In this document: positions 42,018 through 49,072 of the stretch, piece by piece
Layout: each line of letters opens with the position of its first letter
How positions within the stretch are numbered: position 1 is the first letter of the stretch
Assembly (NCBI GenBank): GCA_016870915.1
Contig: VFZY01000017.1
Coordinates: forward strand, 1-49,072
Direction: 5' to 3'
Length of the DNA: 49,072 nucleotides
Source: Acidobacteriota bacterium
Lineage (GTDB): Bacteria > Acidobacteriota > Terriglobia > Bryobacterales > Bryobacteraceae
The notes under the pieces: generated by a model
Databases searched by the model: none
Told to the model about the DNA's origin: nothing
Seen by the model: the letters and a program-made list of their open reading frames with translations, nothing else
Translations under genes and position numbers: made by a program

Positions 42018-43815
42018 GCCGGGCGCGTTGAGCGTTCACGCCGCCACCCTGGTCAACGTGCTGGGCTACTCGGCCGGCGCCGTGATCTTCGGCATCTTCC
42101 TTTTCCTGCTGATCCGGCAGCGTGCGGCGGCCTTCGGACCAGGGAACCGGATGAGCATCGCGGCGGCGGCGTTGGCGTTCCTGTGGAACCTGTTTTCGCT
42201 GGTGGTGCTGGCGGCGCCGCGGGATGTGCTCGCCGCGGACCTGAGTTACCTGCCGTTGAGCCTGCTGCCGGCCGTTCTGCTGAACGTGGCCTTGGGCGCT
42301 CGTCTGCCGTGGATCACCCGGGCGGGCTACGCGCTCAGCGCAGCCGCGGTCCTGATGCACGCGCGCGAACTCATCACCGGGACGCCCAGTGCCCACGCCC
42401 TGGCCCTCACCGTAACCACCAGCGGGTTCGGCGTGCTCACCGCGGCGGCGGCTCTGCTGGTGCTGCGGCAGCGCGAAAGCGGGCCGGCGGTCACGGGACG
42501 CTTGATTGGCACCATGGCGCTGTTCCTGTTCGCCCTGACGGTCGTCCACCTGGGCGACGCTCACACCGCGGAAGGATGGCCGCTTGAGATGCTGCTGCAT
42601 CATTCGGGCGTGCCCCTGGCGCTCTTCGTGCTCCTGCAGGATTACCGCTTCGTCCTGTTGGACGCCTTCATACGGTTCTTGGCGAACTTCCTGCTGGCCG
42701 CTCTCGCGGTGATGGCCGCTGCATGGCTGGGCTTGATCGATACTTCATCGCGTGATCCACTGGCCCTCGGCGTCCTGCTGATGGGGGCATGCCTGCTTCT
42801 GGTCGGGTTCGCCGGACTGCGCGGCGTGGTGGAACAGAGGCTGGCCAAACTCCTGTTCCGGCGCAGCGATCTGGAGGCGTTTCTGCGTGAACTGCGCGGC
42901 GTGGCCGTTGAATCCGAACCGGCGTTTCTGGCGGAAGCCGCCAGGCGCGTGGCCGCCTTCATGCGGGCGCAGCCGGTGTCCATGGCCGAAGACGACCAGG
43001 CGAAACGGCTGGGCGCGGCCGAACTCTATTTCCCTGCTCTGCGCCCGGCCCCCGGCGTGGAAGTGGTGGTGCCGCTTCGCCTTGCGCAGGGTGATTCGCA
43101 TTTCCTGCTGCTTGGGCACCGGCAGGGCGGGCGGCGGTACCTGAGCGAGGATTTGACGGCCCTGGCGCGCGTGGGAGCGCAGGTTGTGGAACAGATCGAC
43201 GGCTTTCGCAAAGCTGAACTCGCGCGTCTGATGTCGGAAGCCGAACTCCGGGCCCTGCAAGCCCAGATTCACCCTCACTTCCTGTTCAACGCATTCAACA
43301 CCCTCTACGGACTCATTCCGCGCGACGCGGCCGGGGCCCGGCAAACCGTGCTGAATCTGGCGGAGATCTTCCGGTATTTCCTGCGCACGGACCGCACCCT
43401 GATTCCGCTCGAGCGCGAAGTGGCCATCGTCAAGGCGTATCTTGAAATTGAGGCGCTCCGGCTGGGCAGCAAGCTCGAAACGGAGATCGATGTGGAGGAG
43501 GCCGCTCTGCCCTGTCAAATCCCCGCACTGTCAGTGCAGCCGTTGGTGGAAAACGCGGTGAAGCACGGCGTCGCGAACAACGCCAAAGGCGGCCGCGTGT
43601 GTCTGTCGGCGAGTTTGGCGGATGGCCAACTGCTGCGTGTCACCGTGGAGGATACCGGGCCAGGCTTCGCCCAGCGGTCGGCCGCCGGCGAGGGTGTGGG
43701 ATTGGCGAATGTGCGGCAGCGTTTGCGCCTCTGCTTTGGCCCCCAGGCGGATCTGCAGATCGACTCCGACGCTGCCCGGACGCGGGTTGGTTTCTCAATC
43801 AAGGTGAACGCATGA
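42010..43815 (+). CDS. LytS-type membrane histidine kinase
   Basis: A 601-residue sensor kinase. The N-terminal ~270 residues hold about eight hydrophobic segments, a 7TM-like sensor. A cytosolic GAF-like region (~280-400) follows, with FLAEAARRVAAFMRAQPVS and SHFLLLGHRQGGRRYLSED. The His_kinase domain of the LytS class has LQAQIHPHFLFNAFNTL, His423 being the likely phospho-acceptor. The ATPase region has VQPLVENAVKHG and GVGLANVRQRL. ATG 42010 gives the ATGCCTGA overlap with the MBL-like gene. Its own stop overlaps the regulator start (ATGA), so three genes are tightly coupled. Confidence 0.93.
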   Translation: MPEPGALSVHAATLVNVLGYSAGAVIFGIFLFLLIRQRAAAFGPGNRMSIAAAALAFLWNLFSLVVLAAPRDVLAADLSYLPLSLLPAVLLNVALGARLPWITRAGYALSAAAVLMHARELITGTPSAHALALTVTTSGFGVLTAAAALLVLRQRESGPAVTGRLIGTMALFLFALTVVHLGDAHTAEGWPLEMLLHHSGVPLALFVLLQDYRFVLLDAFIRFLANFLLAALAVMAAAWLGLIDTSSRDPLALGVLLMGACLLLVGFAGLRGVVEQRLAKLLFRRSDLEAFLRELRGVAVESEPAFLAEAARRVAAFMRAQPVSMAEDDQAKRLGAAELYFPALRPAPGVEVVVPLRLAQGDSHFLLLGHRQGGRRYLSEDLTALARVGAQVVEQIDGFRKAELARLMSEAELRALQAQIHPHFLFNAFNTLYGLIPRDAAGARQTVLNLAEIFRYFLRTDRTLIPLEREVAIVKAYLEIEALRLGSKLETEIDVEEAALPCQIPALSVQPLVENAVKHGVANNAKGGRVCLSASLADGQLLRVTVEDTGPGFAQRSAAGEGVGLANVRQRLRLCFGPQADLQIDSDAARTRVGFSIKVNA

Positions 43816-44525
43816 ACGTCCTGATCGCTGACGATGAACCAATCGCGAGGCAGATCTTGCGCGAACTGTTGGACGACATTCCCGGTGTGACCCTGGCCGG
43901 CGAGGCGGCAAGCGGTGCCGAAGCCCTGGCCCGCATCGCCGCTCTCGACCCCGACATTGTGCTGCTCGACATGCAGATGCCCGAACTCGACGGACTCGAA
44001 GTGGCCCGGCGGTTGCGCGGCACACGCCGTCCGGCGGTGATCTACGTCACGGCCTTCGATCAGCACGCCCTGCAGGCGTTCGAAGCCGGTGCGCTCGATT
44101 ACCTCCTCAAGCCCGTGCGCCGGGATCGCCTGGCGGCGGCCATCGACAAGGCCCGGGGATTCATCGTCCCGCGGCCCGCGCCCGAGTTGAAGTCCGGGTT
44201 AAAGAAAGTAGTTGGGAAACTGGGCGCCGAACTTCACCTCATTCCCCCAGGCGAGATCGTGGCGTTCATCGCCGAGGATGAGACCGTCCACATCATCGCC
44301 GTCCAAGGCCGCTACCGCGCCACGCTCAGCATGAAGGAACTGGAGGCCCGCCTCCCCCAGCCGCCTTTTCGCCTCGTGCGCCGCGGAGCCATCATCAACA
44401 CGGACCACATTCGCAGTGTCTCCCCGCTTTCAAGCAAACGGTGGCAGTTGCGCATGTCCAACGGCCTGAAAGCCGTGGTGAGCAAGCGTTTGGCAAGCGC
44501 CATCCGGGAAGGCGGCGGCTGGTAG
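43812..44525 (+). CDS. LytTR-family response regulator
   Basis: A 237-residue regulator: a receiver domain (1-~120) with phospho-acceptor Asp53 in LLDMQMPELDG and Lys in YLLKPVRRD, and a LytTR DNA-binding domain (~135-235) with EIVAFIAEDETVHIIAVQGRY, FRLVRRGAIINTDHI and SNGLKAVVSKR. It works with the LytS-type kinase encoded just upstream. LytTR targets are often cell-envelope or secreted-product genes. The exported enzyme gene 18 bp downstream may be one, although that gene seems to have its own promoter. Confidence 0.94.
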   Translation: MNVLIADDEPIARQILRELLDDIPGVTLAGEAASGAEALARIAALDPDIVLLDMQMPELDGLEVARRLRGTRRPAVIYVTAFDQHALQAFEAGALDYLLKPVRRDRLAAAIDKARGFIVPRPAPELKSGLKKVVGKLGAELHLIPPGEIVAFIAEDETVHIIAVQGRYRATLSMKELEARLPQPPFRLVRRGAIINTDHIRSVSPLSSKRWQLRMSNGLKAVVSKRLASAIREGGGW

Positions 44526-44531
44526 AGTTGA

Positions 44532-44537
44532 TACAAT
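44532..44537 (+). promoter_or_regulatory. Extended -10-like TGATACAAT at leaderless spacing
   Basis: TACAAT (with TGA before it) ends 6 nt before ATG 44544. No ribosome-binding site is present. A transcript from it would start at the ATG. Confidence 0.45.
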
Positions 44538-44543
44538 TTGGGC

Positions 44544-45638
44544 ATGGAACGGGTATTGCGCCGAACGGTTCTCGCGGCTCTGCCCGGCTTCTCCCTCAGC
44601 CAGGCACTGCCGGCGGCTGAGCGCGGGGTCTTCCCCTCCGAACTGGGCCGCTACAAGGATCCCTCCACCGAGTTCGAAGTGATCCGGCTCACCGACCCCA
44701 GGAACGCCAGCTACCTGGCGCCCTCCCACAGCCGCGTGATCGGCAAGCGGAGCGGGTTTCTGATCCACACCTCCGATCGCGGCGGCTCCGTGCAGGCTTA
44801 TCGTCTCGAGATCAAGTCCGGCGAACTGCGCCAACTCACTGAGGCCGGCCAGTTGGATCCAGTGGCCATTACCATGAGCCCCGATGAGAAGTTCCTCTAC
44901 GGCCTGGATGGCGGGCGCCTGGTTCAGTTCAGCACCGGCGGCGGCCGGCTGCGGGAAGTGCTCAAGCCCGAAGGTGATTGGCTGGCGTCAGCCGTCAGCG
45001 TCACGGTCGATGGCATCCATGCCGTGGTGGTGGAGCGGCGCGGTTCCGCGTCCCGCATCCGGCTGGTGGCCACGGCCCGCCCGATGGTCCGCACCATGGT
45101 GGATGTGCCCGCCGAGGTCACGGCCGCCATCCCGCGGCCGGCGCGCGACAGCATTCTCTACCGCCGCGCCGACGGCACCGTGTGGATGGTGAACTTCGAT
45201 GGAGCCCAGCACCGCCAGTTGAAACTGGCGCCGGGACGCACCGGGCCGGCCCAGTGGTCGCCCGACGGCCGCACTGTGCTGTACCTGAACTTCCCGGAAG
45301 AGAAGGGCAAGCTCTACAACTTGCGTGAATTCACGCCGGATTCGAACACCGATCGTGCCCTGGCGAACACCACGCAGTTTGTACAGTTCGGCTGCAACTC
45401 CGATGCGTCCGTCTTCGTCGGCGCAAGCGGCAGCAAAGCCTCGCCGCATGTGCTGCTGCTGCTGCGCGTCACCCGGCGCGAGTTCACTCTCTGCGAGCAC
45501 CGGGCGAGCGAGGCGGCGATGATCAACCCGATGTTTTCGCCGAACAGCCAAAGGGTTTTCTTCCAGAGCGATCGCCACGGAAAACCGGCGCTCTACATGA
45601 TGGCCGTCGAGAAGTTCGTGGAAGAAACCGAGTCCTAG
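44544..45638 (+). CDS. Exported oligogalacturonate-lyase-like / TolB-like propeller
   Basis: A 364-residue protein with an N-terminal leader (MERVLRRTVLAALPGFSLSQA, export likely). It is made of WD40/TolB-like propeller blades: YLAPSHSRVIGKRSGFLIHTSDRGG, AYRLEIKSGELRQLTEAG, GPAQWSPDGRTVLYLN and NPMFSPNSQRVFFQSDRHG. The order and the SDR.G...Y...L..GE..QLT pattern recall PL22 oligogalacturonate lyases, which cleave unsaturated pectin oligomers. The catalytic His/Gln set of that family was not confirmed, so it may be only a structural relative. A sulfatase gene follows after 7 bp. Confidence 0.72.
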   Translation: MERVLRRTVLAALPGFSLSQALPAAERGVFPSELGRYKDPSTEFEVIRLTDPRNASYLAPSHSRVIGKRSGFLIHTSDRGGSVQAYRLEIKSGELRQLTEAGQLDPVAITMSPDEKFLYGLDGGRLVQFSTGGGRLREVLKPEGDWLASAVSVTVDGIHAVVVERRGSASRIRLVATARPMVRTMVDVPAEVTAAIPRPARDSILYRRADGTVWMVNFDGAQHRQLKLAPGRTGPAQWSPDGRTVLYLNFPEEKGKLYNLREFTPDSNTDRALANTTQFVQFGCNSDASVFVGASGSKASPHVLLLLRVTRREFTLCEHRASEAAMINPMFSPNSQRVFFQSDRHGKPALYMMAVEKFVEETES

Positions 45639-45645
45639 CCGGCCC

Positions 45646-47004
45646 GTGCTGACCCGTAGAGCCTTCACCACCCTGAGTGGCGCCCGTCTGCTCGCTGCGC
45701 AGCCCGGGAACGCGCGCCCCAACATCGTTCTCTTCCTGGCGGACGACCATGGCTGGGACTTGGCCGGATGCTACGGACATCCGGTGATCCGGACACCAAA
45801 TCTGGATGCCCTGGCGCGCCAGGGGATGCGCTTCACACGGGCGTTCGCGGCGTCGCCCACCTGCGCACCCTCGCGAGCCGTGCTCTACACGGGGCTTCAT
45901 TCGGCGCGCAACGGGCTCATGGGAAATCACACCGGGTGCCGGCCCGGCATCCGGTCCATCACGCACTATTTGAAAGAGCTGGGTTACCGCGTGGTGCTCG
46001 CCAACAAGACCCACATCAACCCGCCGGAGGTCTTCGGGTTCGAGTATGTCAAGGCCACGCTTCCGCCCGTCGCCGGCCGCGCTCGCCGCTATCGCACCGA
46101 AGGCCTGGACACCGCCATGGTGGATCGCGTGCTCGCTGAAGCGGACAAAACGGTGCCCCTGTGCCTGATCGTCGCCGAAAGTGGCCCGCATGTGCTGTGG
46201 GAGCAGAACCGCGGCTATGACCCCGCCGCAATTCCACTGCCGCCCATCACCGTCGATACGCCGGTGACGCGCCGCGCCATGGCGAACTACTTTGAGGACA
46301 TCACCACCACCGACGCGCGCCTCGGCGAGGTGCTCGCCTCCGTGCGGCGCCATGGGTTCGAAGAGAACACTCTGTTCATCTACACCAGCGATCAGGGCCC
46401 CGAATGGCCGCACTCCAAGTGGACCACCTATGATGCCGGCCTCCGCGTACCCTTCCTCGCACGCTGGCCGGGCCGGATTCGCGCGGGCGCGGTAACCGAA
46501 GCCATGATCTCGTTCACCGACATCACCCCAACGTTCGTGGACGCAGCCGGCGGGAAGACGCCGCCCGGCCTCGACGGATCCAGTTTCCTCAACGTCCTGC
46601 TTGGCCGCCAAAAGGAGTTCCGGCGCGAAATCTACGCCAGCCACTCCGGCGACAGGGAGATGAACGTGTTCCCGCAGCGCGCTCTGCGTGACACGCGCTT
46701 CAAGTACATCCTGAACCTGCATCCGGACCGCAAGTGGACCACCCACTTCACCATCGTCGAAGGCGTTCCCGAAAGCCACCGGTCCGTCTACGGCACCTGG
46801 ATCGAACGGGCGAAGGAAGACGCGGGTGCCGCCCGGCTGGTGGGCGCCATTGAGCGCCATCCCGCCGAGGAGCTGTACGACACAAAGACCGACCCCTGGG
46901 AGTTGAACAATCTGGCGGCCCGGCCCGAACACGCCGCCCGCCTGAAAAGGTTCCGGGAGCGGATGACGGCCATGCGCGCCGCGCTCAACGATCCGGCGGA
47001 GTAG
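45646..47004 (+). CDS. Type I sulfatase
   Basis: A 452-residue arylsulfatase-family enzyme. The formylglycine motif is CAPSR (Cys73 in TCAPSRAVLYTG), to be activated by a formylglycine-generating enzyme. Metal ligands are visible in FLADDHGWD and YTSDQGPEW. The overall type resembles N-sulfoglucosamine sulfohydrolase-like sulfatases (SGSH, HPEEELYD-like ending EELYDTKTDPWELNNLA). It would desulfate a polysaccharide or glycosaminoglycan-like sugar. The N-terminus (LTRRAFTTLSGARLLAAQP) suggests Tat export. The start is GTG 45646. It is in one run with the propeller gene, but the next gene has its own promoter-like motif. Confidence 0.9.
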   Translation: MLTRRAFTTLSGARLLAAQPGNARPNIVLFLADDHGWDLAGCYGHPVIRTPNLDALARQGMRFTRAFAASPTCAPSRAVLYTGLHSARNGLMGNHTGCRPGIRSITHYLKELGYRVVLANKTHINPPEVFGFEYVKATLPPVAGRARRYRTEGLDTAMVDRVLAEADKTVPLCLIVAESGPHVLWEQNRGYDPAAIPLPPITVDTPVTRRAMANYFEDITTTDARLGEVLASVRRHGFEENTLFIYTSDQGPEWPHSKWTTYDAGLRVPFLARWPGRIRAGAVTEAMISFTDITPTFVDAAGGKTPPGLDGSSFLNVLLGRQKEFRREIYASHSGDREMNVFPQRALRDTRFKYILNLHPDRKWTTHFTIVEGVPESHRSVYGTWIERAKEDAGAARLVGAIERHPAEELYDTKTDPWELNNLAARPEHAARLKRFRERMTAMRAALNDPAE

Positions 47005-47025
47005 AACCGGAACCCCGCGCGGCGA

Positions 47026-47031
47026 TATACT
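47026..47031 (+). promoter_or_regulatory. -10-like TATACT before the aldolase/racemase-like gene
   Basis: TATACT lies 30 nt before ATG 47062, with GGGAGGT (47051-47057) as ribosome site. The -35 region is poor. Confidence 0.4.
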
Positions 47032-47061
47032 CAGAGGCATCCAATCACCTGGGAGGTGGAT

Positions 47062-48255
47062 ATGTCTTTTTCACGGCGCGGCCTGCTTGCGGGCGCGGGG
47101 CTGACGGTGATCGCGCGCGGCGCGGCGCCCGCGGCAAAGAGCCGCGAACTCTCGCGGGAGTTGACCCGTGATGAGCTGCCCACACCCTGCATGGTGCTGG
47201 ACCTTGACATGTTCGATGCCAACGTCCGGCACATGGCGGACCATTCGAAGGCGGCGGGCATCTCCGTGCGGCCGCATGTGAAGATCCACAAGAGTGCCGA
47301 TATCGCCAAACGCCAGCAGACCGCCGGCGCCATCGGCGTCACCACCGCCACCATCGCCGAAGCCGAACTGATGAGCGCGGCCGGAATCAAGGGCGTCTTG
47401 TGGACCATGCAGCCCGCCGGCAAGCACAAGATTCAGCGCGCCGTGGCCCTGTCCAGGCGCGACCCTCATTTCATGCTGGTGGCCGATGACCCCATCACGG
47501 CCGACATGCTGGATGAGGCCGCCGCGGCGCAAGGCACCAAGGTGCGCGTCGTGGTCGATATCTTCGCCGGGCTCACCCGCCACGGCATCGCGGGCGGGGC
47601 GGAGGCCTTCGCTCTGGCGCAAAAAATCGAGCAGTCAAAGAATCTGAAGTTCGGCGGCCTGATGGCGTATTCCGGCATCGCCTCGCACACCAAGGGCTGG
47701 GAAAAGCGCCGCGAGCAGTCGATGAAGGACATCGCCGGGTTGAAGGAAACCGCCGAGATGTGCAGGAAGTCAGGACTCACGCCCGGCATCCTCACCGGCG
47801 GCAGCACCGGTACCTACAACATCGATCCGGGCCATTTGACGGAACTCCAGGCGGGGTCCTACATCTTCATGGACACCGGCTACACGAAAATCGGATCGAA
47901 GGACCAGGCCGGGGACCGCTATTCGGACTTCAAGTCTTCGCTCACCGTCCTCACCACCGTGGTCAGCGCCAGGCACAAAGGCCAGGTCACCATCGACGCC
48001 GGCAACAAAGCCCTGCTCCGGCCCACGGACGAGGTGAAGGGTCACCCCCGCATGATCATCGAGAACCAGGGCGCCGAGTACGGGATTGTGAAGTTCAACG
48101 GCGATCGCGAACTCAAGCTGGGCGAGCGCATCGAGCTCTATCCAACCAACCTCGACATGAGCACCAACGTCTACGACAAGTACTACATCGCCCGCGGCGA
48201 TCGCATCATCGATGCATGGCCCATCATGGGCCGAGCCGGCGCGGCCCAGCGCTAG
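47062..48255 (+). CDS. D-threonine aldolase / DSD1-like PLP enzyme, exported
   Basis: A 397-residue alanine-racemase-fold (fold III) PLP enzyme. A Tat-like leader MSFSRRGLLAGAGLTVIARG is followed by LPTPCMVLDLDMFDANVRHM. RPHVKIHKS carries PLP Lys74. The rest matches DSD1/D-threonine-aldolase-like proteins: GVTTATIAEAELMSAAGI, LTGGSTGTYNID and EYGIVKFNG. These proteins dehydrate or cleave D-hydroxy amino acids, and the specificity is not settled. ATG 47062 is preceded by GGGAGGT. Its last 32 bases overlap the end of the convergent broken gene. Confidence 0.88.
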   Translation: MSFSRRGLLAGAGLTVIARGAAPAAKSRELSRELTRDELPTPCMVLDLDMFDANVRHMADHSKAAGISVRPHVKIHKSADIAKRQQTAGAIGVTTATIAEAELMSAAGIKGVLWTMQPAGKHKIQRAVALSRRDPHFMLVADDPITADMLDEAAAAQGTKVRVVVDIFAGLTRHGIAGGAEAFALAQKIEQSKNLKFGGLMAYSGIASHTKGWEKRREQSMKDIAGLKETAEMCRKSGLTPGILTGGSTGTYNIDPGHLTELQAGSYIFMDTGYTKIGSKDQAGDRYSDFKSSLTVLTTVVSARHKGQVTIDAGNKALLRPTDEVKGHPRMIIENQGAEYGIVKFNGDRELKLGERIELYPTNLDMSTNVYDKYYIARGDRIIDAWPIMGRAGAAQR

Positions 48256-49072
48256 GCGAGGGGTATACATCAACGCCCAATTTGGCGTTGTCCGGATTGA
48301 TGAGCCGGATTCTGTTGAAGGCGCCGGCGGAAGTCAGGCCGGATCGTAGGTCATCGATCTCATCAAGCCAGTCGCCACCCACGACCCGTTCCACGAGGAT
48401 AAGCCACCACTCCCGGTATTTGTGCCGGAACGCCTCAACTTTCTTTGTCTTTTCGTCGATGCAGAGGCGCAGGTTGTCTCGAAGATCGGGGAGAGCCCAG
48501 CCGTTCCGATCGCGATCACTAAAGCAAGTAGGAATCAGAAGATCGGAGTGCGCGGCGCTGGCATGAAATTGCAATTCAATCCAAACGCGTTTGATTGCAC
48601 GGGGCGGATCTTGGATTTGGCAAAGGAATTCGCGAACCATACTGGCAAGATCACTAGCTAGTAACAACCGACCATTCGGGAAGCGGCCTGCGAAAGAAAT
48701 AGGAAACCCGCCAGGTAGAACCTTGGGCAGGCCCTGCCTCCTTCAATGCCTTAGCCACCGCACGCTTCAGGGGAAATAGTTCGTGCTCCAAACCCCGCGG
48801 CGGGTCGCCAAAGTTCTTGTTCAGCCGTCGTGCCTCAACAGCGATTCGACCGTCGACGAGAAAGTCGGGCGGGCAGTTTCCGTCGGGCTCGAAAGCTACC
48901 GGGCCAATATTGAGGTGCTGCAAATGGCGGTGAACAAGTTCTTCACCCGAATAGACGTTGCGCCACTGGTCAATGTTGCTGACCGCCGCGGCCGCGGCCC
49001 TGCGTACGTCTTCGTCGCGTTCGGCGAATCCACCGTCGGGCGTCTTTTCGAGGAGGGCCGCCAGCCTGTTGC
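48224..49072 (-). pseudogene. Frameshifted, nuclease-like hypothetical gene (5' end outside window)
   Basis: Two minus-strand frames abut. The first is open from the window edge to TAG 48656-48654 and contains PPDFLVDGRIAVEARRLNKN and EHELFPLKRAVAKALKEAG. The second runs from about 48695 to TGA 48226-48224 and contains PNGRLLLASDLASMVREF, then EWWLILVERVVGGDWLDE and FNRIRLINPDN. Removing one T from the TTTCTTTCG run (plus strand 48693-48699) joins them as YFFAGRFPNGRLLLASDL. The D...E-x-R spacing in the first part is weakly like a PD-(D/E)xK nuclease core. That is a guess. It may be a true pseudogene or a sequencing error. The 3' end overlaps the convergent aldolase/racemase-like gene by 32 bp. 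Confidence 0.6.
48271..48290. terminator. Weak hairpin after the aldolase/racemase-like gene
   Basis: CAACGCC (48271-48277) pairs with GGCGTTG (48284-48290) around a 6-nt loop. No T-run follows, and it lies within the convergent broken gene, so it is only a possible terminator. Confidence 0.3.

Overview
The window is GC-rich bacterial chromosome, most probably from an Acidobacteriota member of the Solibacter/Bryobacter group (Bryobacterales). The best marker is the large secreted NHL-repeat protein at 8127-10640. Its last ~200 residues look like the Solibacter-type C-terminal domain (TIGR03437-like), which I recognise from memory and have not searched. The abundance of Tat/Sec-exported oxidoreductases, NHL propellers, Gfo/Idh/MocA proteins, sulfatases and sugar-acid enzymes also fits a soil heterotroph of that group. 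I see no rRNA, tRNA, CRISPR array or phage region. Coding is dense and no gene-free stretch exceeds 300 bases.

Layout. (1) 1-230: end of an IS1380-family insertion sequence, cut by the window edge, lying just upstream of a phosphomannomutase/phosphoglucomutase gene (261-1631) and a GNAT acetyltransferase gene. (2) 2375-5964: a Gfo/Idh/MocA oxidoreductase (-) divergent from a glycerophosphodiesterase / NHL propeller / cupin operon, closed by two strong hairpins. (3) 6073-10640: a secreted matrixin-like metalloprotease (-) divergent from the NHL protein (+). (4) 10689-13980: acpP, fabF, etfB, etfA. (5) 14049-17448: exported aldo/keto reductase, then a two-subunit molybdenum hydroxylase. (6) 17452-23062 (-): NicO-type metal transporter with a His-rich loop, TPR protein, NtrB-like kinase, NtrC-like regulator. 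(7) 23102-27643: an RpiB-like isomerase and a DeoC aldolase, both with N-terminal extensions typical of bacterial microcompartment enzymes, then a GAF-GAF-PP2C phosphatase and lysA; a small Dabb protein with a good intrinsic terminator follows. (8) 28159-31913 (-): an Ntn-hydrolase amidase of the penicillin acylase family translationally coupled to an acyl-CoA ligase. (9) 32096-35331: CorC/HlyC-type membrane protein, sterol-desaturase-family hydroxylase, PLP sugar aminotransferase (-). (10) 35364-38575: oxidoreductase, NagB-like isomerase/deaminase and MFS transporter, probably an amino-sugar or sugar-acid locus. (11) 38591-44525: phosphoesterase, prfB (RF2) with its programmed frameshift, Sua5-type tRNA t6A enzyme, a metallo-beta-lactamase-like protein lacking the usual metal ligands, and a LytS/LytTR two-component system. 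(12) 44544-48255: oligogalacturonate-lyase-like propeller, sulfatase and D-threonine-aldolase/alanine-racemase-like enzyme. (13) 48224-49072 (-): a gene broken by an apparent one-base frameshift and cut by the window edge.

Most notable: the RpiB/DeoC pair without shell genes; four ATG starts with a TANNNT hexamer at exactly -12 to -7, the geometry of leaderless transcripts; three intergenic arrays of short palindromic repeats with ~28-31 bp period; the degenerate MBL protein co-translated with LytS/LytTR; and the coupled amidase / acyl-CoA ligase pair.
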